Assembly (NCBI GenBank): GCA_008711295.1
Contig: VUYV01000046.1
Coordinates: 4,355,569 to 4,419,568, forward strand
Reading direction: 5' to 3'
From: Anarhynchus alexandrinus
Lineage: Eukaryota; Chordata; Aves; Charadriiformes; Charadriidae
Length of the DNA: 64,000 nt
In this document: piece after piece, positions 47,061 to 58,390 of the stretch
How positions within the stretch are numbered: position 1 is the stretch's first letter
How the letters are laid out: every line of letters starts with the position of its first letter
Notes under the pieces: generated by a model
Database searches by the model: none
Told to the model about the DNA's origin: nothing
What the model saw: only the letters and a program-made list of their open reading frames with translations
Program-made: the position numbers and the translations under genes

Positions 47061-50000
47061 GTGGAGTTTGGCTTTCATACACCAGGCTGAATTTTCAAAC
47101 TTTCAAGTATAAAACTATCCATTTAATTTATAAATGCACCGAATCCAATCTACCATCATTAAGTCACATGGAATTTGTTATGTCATTTCTAAAATATCTC
47201 CTTTCAGATTACAACCATATCTGAAATATGTGGCTGCTCTGTAACCAAACAATAAAAAAGCCCAAGCAAACAAGATTGGAAAGCCTGTGCTGTGAGACTT
47301 GGAACATACAGGAATGTTACGGTCTGGAGTTCACTGCAGCAGGAAACAAGCTGGAAGAGGTGCTGTGATTGAGGCATTTTCTCTACTAAATTTTCAAATT
47401 GCTGTGACAAGACATTCAAACTGATGAAAGGAAGGTTATAGATCTCTCGAGGTGTCAGTGCAAAGAAATATTTCTATGCACACCTTGTGGGTATTTGAAT
47501 AAAATAGGAAATCACTCTGCAATGGTAAAAAAGTGCTGAGAAAGTTATCTTTTTTTGTTACTGCTATTTTGTGCTCCACCCACCTATTAAGTTTCTGTAT
47601 CATCGTAGCATGCACAGCTCTTTCTTTCCATTCATGCTCCTGTAATCTATTCAAATATCTAGATGAAGAGATCTTTCAGAGTAGACCTCTTATTTTTGTA
47701 ACGAGAAACCTGACCAGTCAATTCCTACGGGACATAGACTAACTTCTTTCTCACGGTAAAATCCAAACCATTCTGTGGCACACTGTAAAATGAGACTATT
47801 CATATAACACCGTGTCACAAACTGTTCACAACAAACGAGACAGACAGGCACCTCTCCTGCCAACTACTAACACCCTGCTTGCTCCCCTCAGCTCTGCCTG
47901 GAGCTGGCACGTCCAACGACATCTTTCAGAGAATAAGGCCAGAAGGCAACATTGTGATTTAGAAGGATAAATATTTCATAAGTGAGAAAGTGATTTAGGT
48001 GCCTTTGCCAAGTTCAGAATCCTGATACTAACCATGAGTAAGTTGGTGTATCGGGATAAATTGCTGCATTTAGGTTATCATTATTTAGATACTGCAGTTA
48101 GGATCTTCTCAGATGTTCAATAGTAAAGAGAGAGCTAGTTGATGGCACAGACCTGGCACTTATGGGTCTGGAACAGGTTTGGATACGCAGACTGCAGCTT
48201 ATGGCAGTGTACCAAGGCCTCAGGGTTGAGATTAGAACTCTGCACTTTGTGTTGATTGCTTAAGGAACAAGACAGAAGAGCCTGGGGAGAGGAGAGGCTG
48301 GACCACATCCTGAGAAAAGAGAGAAAATCCCCAAACAGCCATTTTTAACACGGGGAGCTACTGCCACCAGAGCCCATGCCTTAAAGCAATAACTGACAGA
48401 TGACGTTAGTCTGTGTGGAGTGATATCTGGTCCATGAAATGGCTCCTTTCAGCCCAATGTTTTCTCTAACAGAAAACACTATTAGACATATGTATTGACC
48501 TTTACATAACACTCACTGTGCAGAGGCAGGACACAAACCTACAAGCTGCTGTCTGTCAGGAACAGGGGCAAACACCCCATTCCAGGAGCTCTAGACCACT
48601 GTGCATTGGAGGAGCCAGGACCGTCTTGAGAATCAGGAAGCCTGATCGTGGTCCATGCTCGCTAACTGCAGAACAAACACCAGAACATCTCAGCAACTGA
48701 CTTTGTGAGTGTGTAGTCACCAGCACTTGCTGAGAACTAACACCGTATTTCCATGACATTTTTCAGCTAGCACAGCCACCAAGAGAGGATTCCACTTGTC
48801 TCTTCCTCCCAGTCTTTTGCTTTCTCTGTCTTTCATGTCCCTTTCCTCAGGCCATCATAGGTGTCCACAAAGGGTCATGGGTTCATAAGCACAGTGAAAT
48901 GAGTTGGAGTTCAGATCAGGAAAAAAAATTGAAATATGGAGACAGGACAGGTGTGAGGGAGAGACAATACCTTTTCATGAGCAGAACAGTGACTTGTCCC
49001 GGCTTCAGCTGCTGAGGCACTAGGGATGTAGGAGTTACTGACCACTGGTTAAGTGCAGTAACCTCAAGACAGACTAAACCCCAGGATTGTATCATCTCTT
49101 TCCTCTGCCCAGGTTTCCAGTGAAGGGGGCCATTGTCTGTCAACTGTAGCCTGAATATCTGCCCAGACACATCCAATAATTTGGACGGCGAATAACTACT
49201 TTCTACTGGTTGGAAGCACAAGCAGCATCCAGCTGGTTATAGTATGTCACCTCATCCCCACAGCTATTGAGGAACAGACACCAATTGAAATCCTACCCTT
49301 ACCATGGCCAGTTGTTTTGCCTCTCTGGAAGGCAGCCTGACTTGCTCACCTAAAACAGAGCCTGTGATGGTGGACTGGTTGCCTTCAGTCACCATATCAC
49401 CCAGAAATAGCGACTTCCTGCTAACGAAACCCTAGCTCTGACTGAAAACATTTTCAAAAAATATGTGTTTTACTTGAAAATGTGAAAAGGACTTGTTACT
49501 GTTCTATTTCCTCATTCTTAATTTTTATTAAAAAGATATTGACATGCTCTCTTTTGAATTTTTTTTAATTTATTTTGTAACTTTTGCGTTCAAGACTGTT
49601 ATTGAAAATTCAAGATAATTAAGATAGTTTTTGTTTCCTTAAAGATACAAAATACAGGAATCAAAATCTAAACAAAATATTTGAAAAAAGTCAAAATAGT
49701 TTCAATTGTTTAGATATTTTTGTTCATCATAATTCTAAAAATTTTTCATTTTCTCCTTAAACCGTGATAAATTAATGTTTGCATTATTCTCGCTCTCCTT
49801 TTTTCCTTTGCAGTACCGGAAAACTAGTTTTTTTCTGACTAACCCAGCCACCCTGTGGCTTCTTTTTAAACAGATTAGATATCTTCAAGACGCCTGCAAT
49901 TTCCAACTCAAGCTTCTTACATATTGTCTGCAATTTCACATTGTCCACAGCAGTGACCTTTGCATCATTAGAGCAGTGGGAAGCCTGGAGAACAGAGGGC

Positions 50001-50747
50001 TGTACATATCTTATCCCTTTCTTTCCAGGATTTCTGCCATTTAATGCTGCATTGCTTTCAGCCCGCCTTTCCTACCTTTAAGTATAATAGTCCTGAACAA
50101 TCAGGAAGGGCATGAGTATTACTGGGGTCCTTAATTGTATATTAGTCTGTAGGGGAAAAAAAATTGCAATTCCATGTATTATTTGATGGAAACTGCCCTG
50201 ACACCTGGAAGGGATGGCTGATCCCCATTCTGTATGCAATATGCCAAATTCAGTGCAGTATTAACACATTACTCAGTCTAAGGCAGTTATTTTGGAAAGG
50301 TGTGCAGCGCACAGCCACTGTCAAACTATGTGAATAACCTGAAAAAAAAAAAGCTGGTGTGCCTGAACGCTTGTTTGATTTATCCCCCAACTGTATCAGT
50401 TAGTCTCATAAAAGATATTACCTCTCCCAACAAATCATACTTTGCTCATTGGAGCATTACATGGCATACTTAATTATTGTAAGCACACTGGGGATGCTGG
50501 ATTAAAAAGCCTACGGACATTTAAAGTAGGATTAATGTCTTTGCATAACAGCGGAAACTGATGTAACTTCCATGCCACTGAGAAGCAAATTTGCAATGGA
50601 AATAATGCCATTTTAATGCCAAAAATTTTGAATGTGTGCTTGGTTTGAGGAAACATTCTTCTTTCTACATTTTTCTCAGCTTCAAGGTTCTGGAGTCTTG
50701 TATAGAAATCATACAATAATTGGCTTTTCAGACTTGTTTCCTGAAGA
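47061..50747. other. 3.7 kb of unique DNA
   Basis: No gene or repeat is recognised. AT-rich sequence dominates at 49440-49780. Open frames stay at about 100 codons or less without motifs. Confidence 0.5.
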
Positions 50748-50935
50748 AATGAAACTTTATGTATTCCTGCGGTCTATCTATCCGTCTCTCAGCTTCTCCT
50801 TAACTTTTGAATCTACTAACCAATTTCAACCAAATTTTGGAGAAGGCTAGAGGTCTGAAAGCTATTATATTCCTAAAGTTGTGCAGAAATTGGGAGCTGA
50901 GTAGAATAGAAAGATTTAAATTAGAGCCTGGTGAG
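50748..50935 (+). repeat. Probable old dispersed repeat, family not named
   Basis: The block 'taacttttgaat', 'accaatttcaaccaaatttt' and a later 'cctaaagttgtgcagaaattgg', preceded by a 'gtctatctatccgtctctc' run, has the phrasing of an old dispersed vertebrate repeat I have seen but cannot name. The open frame at 50807-51175 overlaps it and carries no known domain. Confidence 0.35.
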
Positions 50936-51240
50936 ACAGAGGCAAATGATTCAGGGATTATAGGTAGGGCCTGGCCACGAGCACGTAGAGCCAACCTGCA
51001 TACCAATGTCTGCATTAGCCACAGCCCAGCCCGGACCACCTCTAGTCTGCCCTGGAACTGGGAGGAGAGAAGGAATTTGGATCATGGAGGATTTGGGGGA
51101 CAGAGGACGCAAGTCATTATACAAATAGAGTTAGTTGTGCTGTTTCTGACACAGTTTTTTCTTTGTCTATTTTGAGATGTTTATTTTGTCTGTAAAGAGA
51201 CAGTGATTGTTAATGGTCAGAATATGTGACCTGAATCATG

Positions 51241-51366
51241 CAGCCTCCACCGTTGGGTGTTCTCAAGAACAAACTGGATAAATCCCTGGACAATTTTGTC
51301 TGACCCATAGCTGAGCAGCAGGTTGGGCTGGAGACCTCCTGAGGTCCCTTTCAACCTGAATCACCC
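51241..51366 (+). mobile_element. Older CR1 LINE 3'-end fragment
   Basis: In sense orientation it shows the C-terminal block (a decayed 'LKTWLDKSLDNF'-like segment, aactggataaatccctgg), then 'cagcaggttgggctggagacctcctgaggtccctttcaacctgaatcac' in outline, the usual CR1 3' UTR. The wording differs from the young copies, so it is another subfamily. Its tail ends within about 11 bases of the minus-strand copy that follows. Confidence 0.75.
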
Positions 51367-51483
51367 TGAGAACCTATAGAATCATGGAATAATAGAATGG
51401 TTTAGGTTGGAAGGGACCTTGAAAATCACTTAGTTCCAACCCCCCTGCCATGGGCAGGGACTCCTCCCACTAGACCAGGTTGC

Positions 51484-52630
51484 TCAAAGCCCCATCCAAC
51501 CTGGCCTTGAACACTTCCAGGGATGGGTCATCTCCAACTTGTCTGGGCAACNGGCCTTGAACACCTTCAGGGATGGGGCATCTCCAACTTGTCTGGGCAA
51601 CCTGTTCCAGTGCCTCATGACCCTCATAGTGAAAAATTTTCTTCCTGATATGTAACCTAAATCTCCCCTTTTCCAGTTTGAAGCCATTACCCCTTGTCCT
51701 ATCGCTACATGCCCTTGTAAAAAGGGCTTTCCAGCTTTCTTGTAGGCCCCCTTCAGATACTGGAAGGCCTCTATAAGGTCTCCCCGGAATCTTCTCTTCT
51801 GCAGGCTGAACAACTTCAACTCTCTCAGCCTCTCCTCATAGCAGAGGTGCTTCAGCCCTCTGATCATTTTTGTGGCCCTCCTCTGGACCCACTCCAACAG
51901 GTCCACATCCCTCTTCTGCTGAGGATTCCAAAGATGGATGCAGTACTCCAGGTGGGATCTCACCAGAGCAGAGTAGAGGGGGAGAATCACCTGCCTTGGC
52001 CTGCTGGCCATGCGTCTGCTGGTGCAGCCCAGGATACAGCTGGCCTTCTGGGCTGTGAGTGCACGTTGCCAGGTCATGTTGAACTTCTCATCAACCAACA
52101 CCCCCAGGTCCTTCTCCTTAGGGCTGCTCTCAAGCCATTCTTTGCCCAGCCTGCATTTGTGCTTGAAATTGCCTCTACCTACATGCAGGACCTTACACTT
52201 GGCCTTGTAGAACTTTATGAGGTTTGCACAGGCCCACCTCTCCAGCCTGTCCAGGTCCCTCTGGATGGCATCCCTTCCCTCCAGGGTGTTGACCATGCCA
52301 CACAGCTTGGTGTCATCAGCAAACTTGCTGAGGGTGTACTCAATCCCACTGTGTCGCCAATAAAGATGTTGATCCCAGTACTTACTCTTGAGGAATGCCA
52401 CTTGTCACCTGTTTCCACTTAGACATTGAGCTGTTGACCGCAACTCTTTGATCACAGCTATCCAGCCAGCTCCTTATCCACCAAGTGGTCCATCCTTCAA
52501 ATCCATGTCTCCAATTCAGGGACAAGGATGCCATGCAGGACACTGTCAAGTGGTTTGCACAAGCCCAGGTAGATGATGTTGCTCTTCCCTTATCAACAAA
52601 CGCTGTAATCCTGTCATAGAAGGCCACCAA
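51484..52630 (-). pseudogene. CR1 ORF2 RT remnant
   Basis: A 305-codon minus-strand frame (51484-52401) carries the catalytic FADD (residues 27-30), [38 protein letters not shown] and the RHWNRLP block. An upstream frame (52382-52630) holds VAFYDRITAFVDKGRA and TSGIPQE, with the motif A YLDF segment destroyed by frameshift. The two frames are offset near 52385, so RT is broken between motif B and FADD. The C-terminal end is also disrupted by the duplicated segment around the N. Confidence 0.88.
51503..51601. other. Duplicated 49-base segment around a single N
   Basis: Positions 51503-51551 and 51553-51601 are two copies of the same CR1 segment with three differences, separated by one N. No other CR1 copy in the window has this duplication. 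It looks like overlapping contig ends or two haplotypes joined head to tail. Confidence 0.8.
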
Positions 52631-52945
52631 ATTTGTCAGTCATGACTTGCCCTTGGTGAAGCCATGCTGGCTGTCACCAATCAGCTCCTCATTTTCCACA
52701 TGCCATAGCACATGGAACCTATGAACCTATAAAGGCAGGTTTGCCTTACTGTGTTGCCAAGAGCAGAGTAGGGCCTGGGTACAGATAGGTTCAGCTGGCC
52801 CAGTTTTTATTTAAAATCTACTATGTTTTGAAAAGCCTGTAGGATTTTTCAATCCAAAAGAAGGTATTGCTAATGCTTAATATTTATAATGTGCTAATAG
52901 CCAGAAATGCTAGCCAAGGTCAGAGACTAAACAAAGAGTGAAGGT

Positions 52946-53060
52946 AATTTAGTGACTAAATCATTAACCTACGACACAGGAAATCAGAGTTCATTAGAGT
53001 CTTCCTGTATGAGTTTATGCAGGTAACAGTGAATGGGAGTCATCTCACGTAATTTTAGCC
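52946..53060 (+). mobile_element. Possible tRNA-derived SINE remnant
   Basis: A tRNA-like head reads 'tttagtgactaaatcattaac', 'ctacgacacaggaaatca' and 'gagttcattag' (degenerate box B). It is followed by 'cttcctgtatgagtttatgcaggtaac', which resembles the 'acttcctgtgtgacc..gggcaagtca' core of old amniote SINEs such as MIR. Divergence is high and boundaries are uncertain. Confidence 0.3.
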
Positions 53061-53570
53061 CTCCAGAAGTTAAGTAGCTAAATTAATCTGTCTCTTTAGA
53101 TGCCCTCATGGGTCAACAGAGAGATGAAGAGCTCAAAGCTGGTTCCTGCATCATGTTCTGGCGGGGGGGACCCTTTCTTTCCCTTGACAGAGAAAGGAAG
53201 AGGGATAGCTGCACTCCACGGTTTCACAGGGGGTTGTGCAGATAAATCCATCCTGGACTGCAAGATGCTCAGATTCTGTCCAAGCACTTTTGATAAGTAA
53301 TTGCCCCGGTTGCACATGTGTGTGACTGTAGTGCGTATACTAGAGGAAGGGAATAGTTTCTCACAGAGTTTTATGGCTAGGTCAGTAAACACAATACCAA
53401 AACACACAATGGTAACTTGTCTTTAAGATAAATTTCGTCAAAAGGGATTTCATTCAACTTTAAATCCTTTTTTCCTCCTGACACACCCATTCAGCCTCAC
53501 CCCCTAGGCAGCCAGAAATAAGTAAATGAATACAAGATAAACAGAAATTTGATCAATTTTTCTGAATTAA

Positions 53571-53660
53571 AACCAAAAAACAACCACCCTCCTAACCCCA
53601 CAAAAAAACCCAACCCCACACAGAGGAGGGAAAAAAAACCCCAAACACAAAACCCCCAAT
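53571..53660 (-). repeat. C/A-rich tract, G-quadruplex-like on the minus strand
   Basis: The plus strand is almost free of G and T, with C runs at 53587-53589, 53596-53599, 53609-53611, 53614-53617, 53639-53642 and 53653-53657. On the minus strand the first four give G3+ runs with loops of 6, 9 and 2 bases. The glycine/phenylalanine/tryptophan-rich open frame here (53497-53688, minus) is a by-product of this composition. Confidence 0.6.
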
Positions 53661-56099
53661 AAGCAAGTCTGGTGTTCCAGGTCTGCATTAAAAATAGCTG
53701 GCTTCTGTTTACCAGTGTTCACTTCTTGGGAGGAGGAGAACAAATTCCAGAGAAGAAGGAATGAGGAGAATGAGAAAGATTAAGTTAATATAAACTCTCG
53801 TGTTCTGGCTGGTCTGAGTGATGCCAGTGAGTGATAAGAAATTCTGCTTAGAATTTCTAAAGCAGCCCCTGGCTTTCATTATATTTCTCCATGGAGTCCT
53901 AGTTTAGAAAACCCAGCATCTACCAAACTTCAACATATTCCCAAGATGGCACTTGTTCTTGAACTACCTGCATTGCTAGAAAGTCAGCTGCCAGAAAATG
54001 AGGGGCACATTTTCTTTTGATCCAATACCTGTTGTGAGAAGCGCCAAGGTCCTCTTTCAAGTACCAAGGGTTATCAACAGTAAACCTCAGCCTAGTTCAA
54101 CACATGCTGATTTTCTAACAGGCAGCACAGCACTTGATAGGCAAAAAGAAGGATTTCTTCAGAGATGTCTCTCCCACAGTAGTTTATAGGTGCATGAGCA
54201 TTCAGAAAATTCATGATAAAGTGATTCTTTTTTAGACCTTACAGACAGGAAGCAGGAGAATTGACAGAATAACCCCAAACCAAATAAGGAAATAAAACCA
54301 TTTGCCCATTTTCTTTCTATTTGGTGTTCAGGTAGCCTTACTCCAGGTTACTTCCCTCAGAGTATCTGGGGATTTCCTATAGACAGTTATAATGCTGGGT
54401 TTAGGTTGCCCTGTTTCACCGGAGATGTTTGCCATTTTCAGAAGCTTTAAATTTTTATTTTTTCCTTTTGAGAAGACAAGTAAACTATAGAAATCTATCT
54501 TTTTGTCAGTGTAACCGGATTACTCATAAAAACATCTTTAAAGTCTTGTTTCTCTGAAAACAATAGAAACGGACTCTACATGATTTCCTCACTCAGAAAT
54601 GCTGTGGCTGAGTGAGCAAGGTGAGGAGCCTGTACCTGACACGATCACGGAGAGAAACAGTGTCATTCTGCCCACACTGAAGATGGGGGAGAAATAATTG
54701 GAAAACTTAAGGAGGATGAAAAGTCGCAGAAATGATCTAAGAGTAGAGAAGATGACATATGCCTATTTTAGTTTTGTGGGTAGCACCTGGGTGAGAGTCC
54801 CAGTCCTGAATGGTGCAGGCTAGCTCATGTACATGCTGCAGAGCACTCAGTTGACATCTTCTCTAGGTCCTGTGTGGCCACTTTGGTCTTGAGGCATAGT
54901 TATGATTTATCTTTGTGCTTTTTTCCACTTTGAAGTTCATGAAATAACGAATTGATGCCTTACATGATTCCACAGCCTGGCACTGAGGCTATATGTTAGA
55001 GCCAATAATGCAAACCAGATTCCTACTGCTTGGAGCATCCCCCAGAAAAAACTGTCCTGTCAGCCGTGCCTGGTTAAATAGAACCAACTGGATCACTCCT
55101 GCTAGGAGCCTGGAGCTGTAGCAGCCTGCAGGCAGTTTGGATGGTCTAGACAGCGATAATCTGCAGTGAAATGGGGAGCAAGCTAAGCTGATGTACCATT
55201 AGAGACTTAAACAGGAGAAGTTGTTTAGTTTGATTACAGGGCACATAAACGCGCTGTACAGAAGTTTGAAAGGGAGTGGTATAGAAGTGTGACAGCATAC
55301 ATCTAAGACGGCAAATAGATGCGGCTTTTTTCGATGCAATAGCTCACCATGGAGCTAAGTGCAGAGCTAATTGTGGTTATGACTGTAAATCTGGTATGTC
55401 GGTAGATACATGAGCACTTAGGATGTTTTGTTCAAGGCATTATGCACTGGGGCTTTAAAAATTGTGCTTTAGATTCACCAGACCATCACCATTATGAATG
55501 TGTTAGGTAGACTTCACTTTGGGAAGCTTTGTGCAAATTATATAGGGAACATTTCTTAGATTTCATTAACAGCCCAGAGGTCAAGCTGAACTTGGGAAAA
55601 TCAAATTAATGGAGCTATTTTGTCATTGTTAAATACAGCCAATTTACAACAGAGCCTAAGAGAATGATGAATTAAATAACCTGGTCAAAGGAGAAAGACT
55701 TAAAACATCTTTCTTCCATGCACTTCCTTATGTGAAAAGAACTCTTCAGGTGTATGGAGATCAACCTCATTCTCCTTCAAAACTTTTGTACTACTCTGTT
55801 ACCTTGATGACTATGTAAACCAGGATGTGCTTAGACACCTGGGAGAGCAGATATGGTTACAACAATTGCTCATAATTTTGATGAGCCATTAAAGGTAATG
55901 TAATGTTTTGTAATCTGTAAGTGAGAAATTAATGATACCCAAAAGCTGGTGCAACAACAGATGTTCAGATGCAGTGATAATGGCTTTTGTGTGTTCACGT
56001 GCCTTGAGTTACATTTAATATTAGTTAAGAGAACCATTAAGAATTGGTATAATTGTTGAGAGACAACATTATTTAGATATCTAAAGAAGGCAGTGTTTT

Positions 56100-56275
56100 T
56101 TGAAATTTTGAATTTTAAAAATTAATATTTGTATATGTAGATACACAATTCATATATTTACATCTACATACAAAAACATACATGTTTTTATTTCTATATT
56201 TACATCTACACACATATTTTGTATATCTCTCTATATATCTATATCTTTATCTATATTTCTCTCTCTCTCTCTCTG
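56100..56275 (+). repeat. AT-rich simple sequence ending in (TC)n
   Basis: Interrupted 'tatat/acatctac/atctat' sequence is followed by an uninterrupted TC run at about 56258-56274. Low-complexity DNA. Confidence 0.75.
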
Positions 56276-57888
56276 AGATTTTCTGCCCTGAAATCCCACA
56301 GATACAGGATTGGATGCAGTGATGATGAGATACAGCATCAATGGGGAGTCAGGTTTAAGCTTGTGAATACCATAAATCATTAAAAATTAATCATTAAAGT
56401 AGTGATTAGAGGAAAATCTTCTAAAGGGGAAGAAGGATCTACATTTCACTTGTCTTGCTGCAATGTTAACTACAACTAGTCTTTTCTCAAATATTCCAGA
56501 GGTGCAATGCATGCCTCTGGCATTAATTATCACTAACTGATCGAGAAGAGATCTCTGCAGCTTCATGACCGTTCTTCTTTAAATGGTATTGTAAGTTGAC
56601 TGCATTGAGTGATGCTAAAGCAAGGGAAGAAATTTGCTTACCCCAGTAAACCCAACCCTGAGGTACACTGTGAAGGGGCATGAGGAAGGAAAACAACCAA
56701 TTAGGATTTTATAGTATAAAAAAGATTTTAGCACTTGAAATTAGATTTTAATTGAAAGAAATTGGTGGCTTGAGGAGATTATGGAAGTCTGTTGAATTCC
56801 TGCATAGTACAACTGAGACAAAATGGGTGCCGATGACTGCACCCAGACTTTTACTGAAGAAGTGTATTCCCTCTGTCAAACAAAATTTTACCCTTTTTAC
56901 ATAGAGTTCTTACTGAAAAACAATACCCGTCTTTATTGCGAGGTGTCTGGTGAAAAAACAGGTGAAGTTGTAATTCACTAAGACAAAGTAAAAAAAACCT
57001 GTGCCCAGTTATGCATGGCTGATATTTTGAAATAGATTTTTCTTTCATAAAAAGTATATGAATTTCTATGGCTGCTGTGAAGATAGTTAAATTTTGCTCC
57101 TGGAAAAATTCACTGAAAGTTGTAAAGTTGTACTTGTTTACTAACCCTTAGATAATCTGTATTTGCTGGTGGGTGGGAGAGTTGGGAAACTTCTTAGACA
57201 ATATTTTTAAATCCATAGATTAAATGGGTTCTGCAGCGAAGCAGCATCAATCACTAAGATTAGATGTCAGTTCAAAATTAGTTCTCTAAATTACCTTCCT
57301 AGTCAATGAGTATCAATTGGCACCTTCATGTTGTGAGTCAACCATCTATGAGAGAGACTAAACGTTTACTCTGCTAAAATGAACTGAGTCTACGCCACAG
57401 CTGGAAGAACTCAACTCCTGATTTACTGGGTATTTAACGTTTTCCAATGGCTTTTGCATCACTTTGACCAAAACCAAATTAAAGAAAGGAAAATGCATTT
57501 TAGAAATATCCTTCTTGCACACACTGATAAAAACTATGCTTTCCCCAAGAACCCCAGTACAAGTTGGGTGAAAAAAACCCATCTCATATAGTTTTAATTA
57601 CCAGCAGCTCTTGTTACCAGGCTGTGGGGCTCTGGCACAGGCCTGTGGTGTGGGCTTCCCTAGTGTAGGGTATAAAGGGTTCTAGAGGTACTGCCTGTGG
57701 CTTTATTCACTAGGAAAATACCCTTGAAAAATGTTCTCTACCTCTGCACAAAATGTTTTCAGTTGTCTGAAATTTTCCTTACAATGAGAATAAAACTTAT
57801 TTTTGATACTTAGAGTATGTTTGTAATAACAACAAAAGCCCAACATATATTTTGTGTAATCCCTTTGATAACAAAAAAAGATAAGACT

Positions 57889-57927
57889 TTTTTTTGGTGT
57901 TTTTTTTTTTTTTTNTGTTTTTTTTCC
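57889..57927 (+). repeat. Poly-T region with one N
   Basis: T runs are broken by a GG and by a single N at 57915. The N probably marks a homopolymer of uncertain length. Confidence 0.75.
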
Positions 57928-58212
57928 CCAATTACAAAACTCAAATGCACCATTTAAGTTTAAGGGAAGCTATTTTATCCTTTTGTGGAAAAAAAGTTGG
58001 TTTATGTTTGCATCTTTCTCGTAGAAAAGGCATCAAAGTTCTTATTTGTTTTCTTGGCAAAGCAGTTTAAAAAGTAATACATTTTTATTATTCCATAAAA
58101 GAAAAAAAAATCTATTTTAATTATCTGTATTTGTGTGTTTATATCAATCAGCACCATCATTTCAAATATGATGGCATATAATTCTCATCTTCAGCAAGAC
58201 CAGCTTCATGAG

Positions 58213-58390
58213 GTCCTTTGGCAACCTGGTGATAAACTCTAGATAACATACTTGCAGAAATACATGTTCATTTTCTATAACCAGTGTTTTTGCAGCTAAA
58301 TTATTTATTNTGTCCTTTGGCAACCTGATGATAAACTCTAGATAACGTACTTGCAGAAATACCAGTGTTTTTGCAGCTAAATTATTTATT
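58213..58390. other. Duplicated segment around a single N, probable two-haplotype join
   Basis: The left copy (58213-58309) and right copy (58312-58390) share the same sequence from 'gtcctttggcaacctg' to 'gcagctaaattatttatt', separated by one N. They differ by two substitutions and by an 18-base block (after 'gcagaaatac') present only on the left. This is what two alleles of one locus would look like if both were kept. Confidence 0.75.

Larger units (their letters stand above)
51377..52711 (-). mobile_element. CR1 LINE, 1.3-kb 3' part
   Basis: The antisense 3' end (tagaatcatggaataatagaatggtttaggttgg) abuts the plus-strand fragment tail to tail. The body continues through the ORF2 C-terminus and RT domain up to the QHGF-like block (gccatgctggctgtcacc) near 52665, where the 5' truncation lies. 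A single N at 52-kb scale position 51552 sits in a duplicated 49-base segment. Confidence 0.93.

Noticed and set aside
50807..51175. 122-codon plus-strand frame
   Set aside because: Overlaps a probable dispersed repeat and shows no known domain.
51847..52422. 191-codon plus-strand frame opposite a CR1
   Set aside because: It is the antisense of CR1 ORF2. The same antisense frame, starting MLQPSDH, recurs opposite the copies at 5.9, 31.4 and 33.8 kb (minus strand) simply because the copies are homologous.
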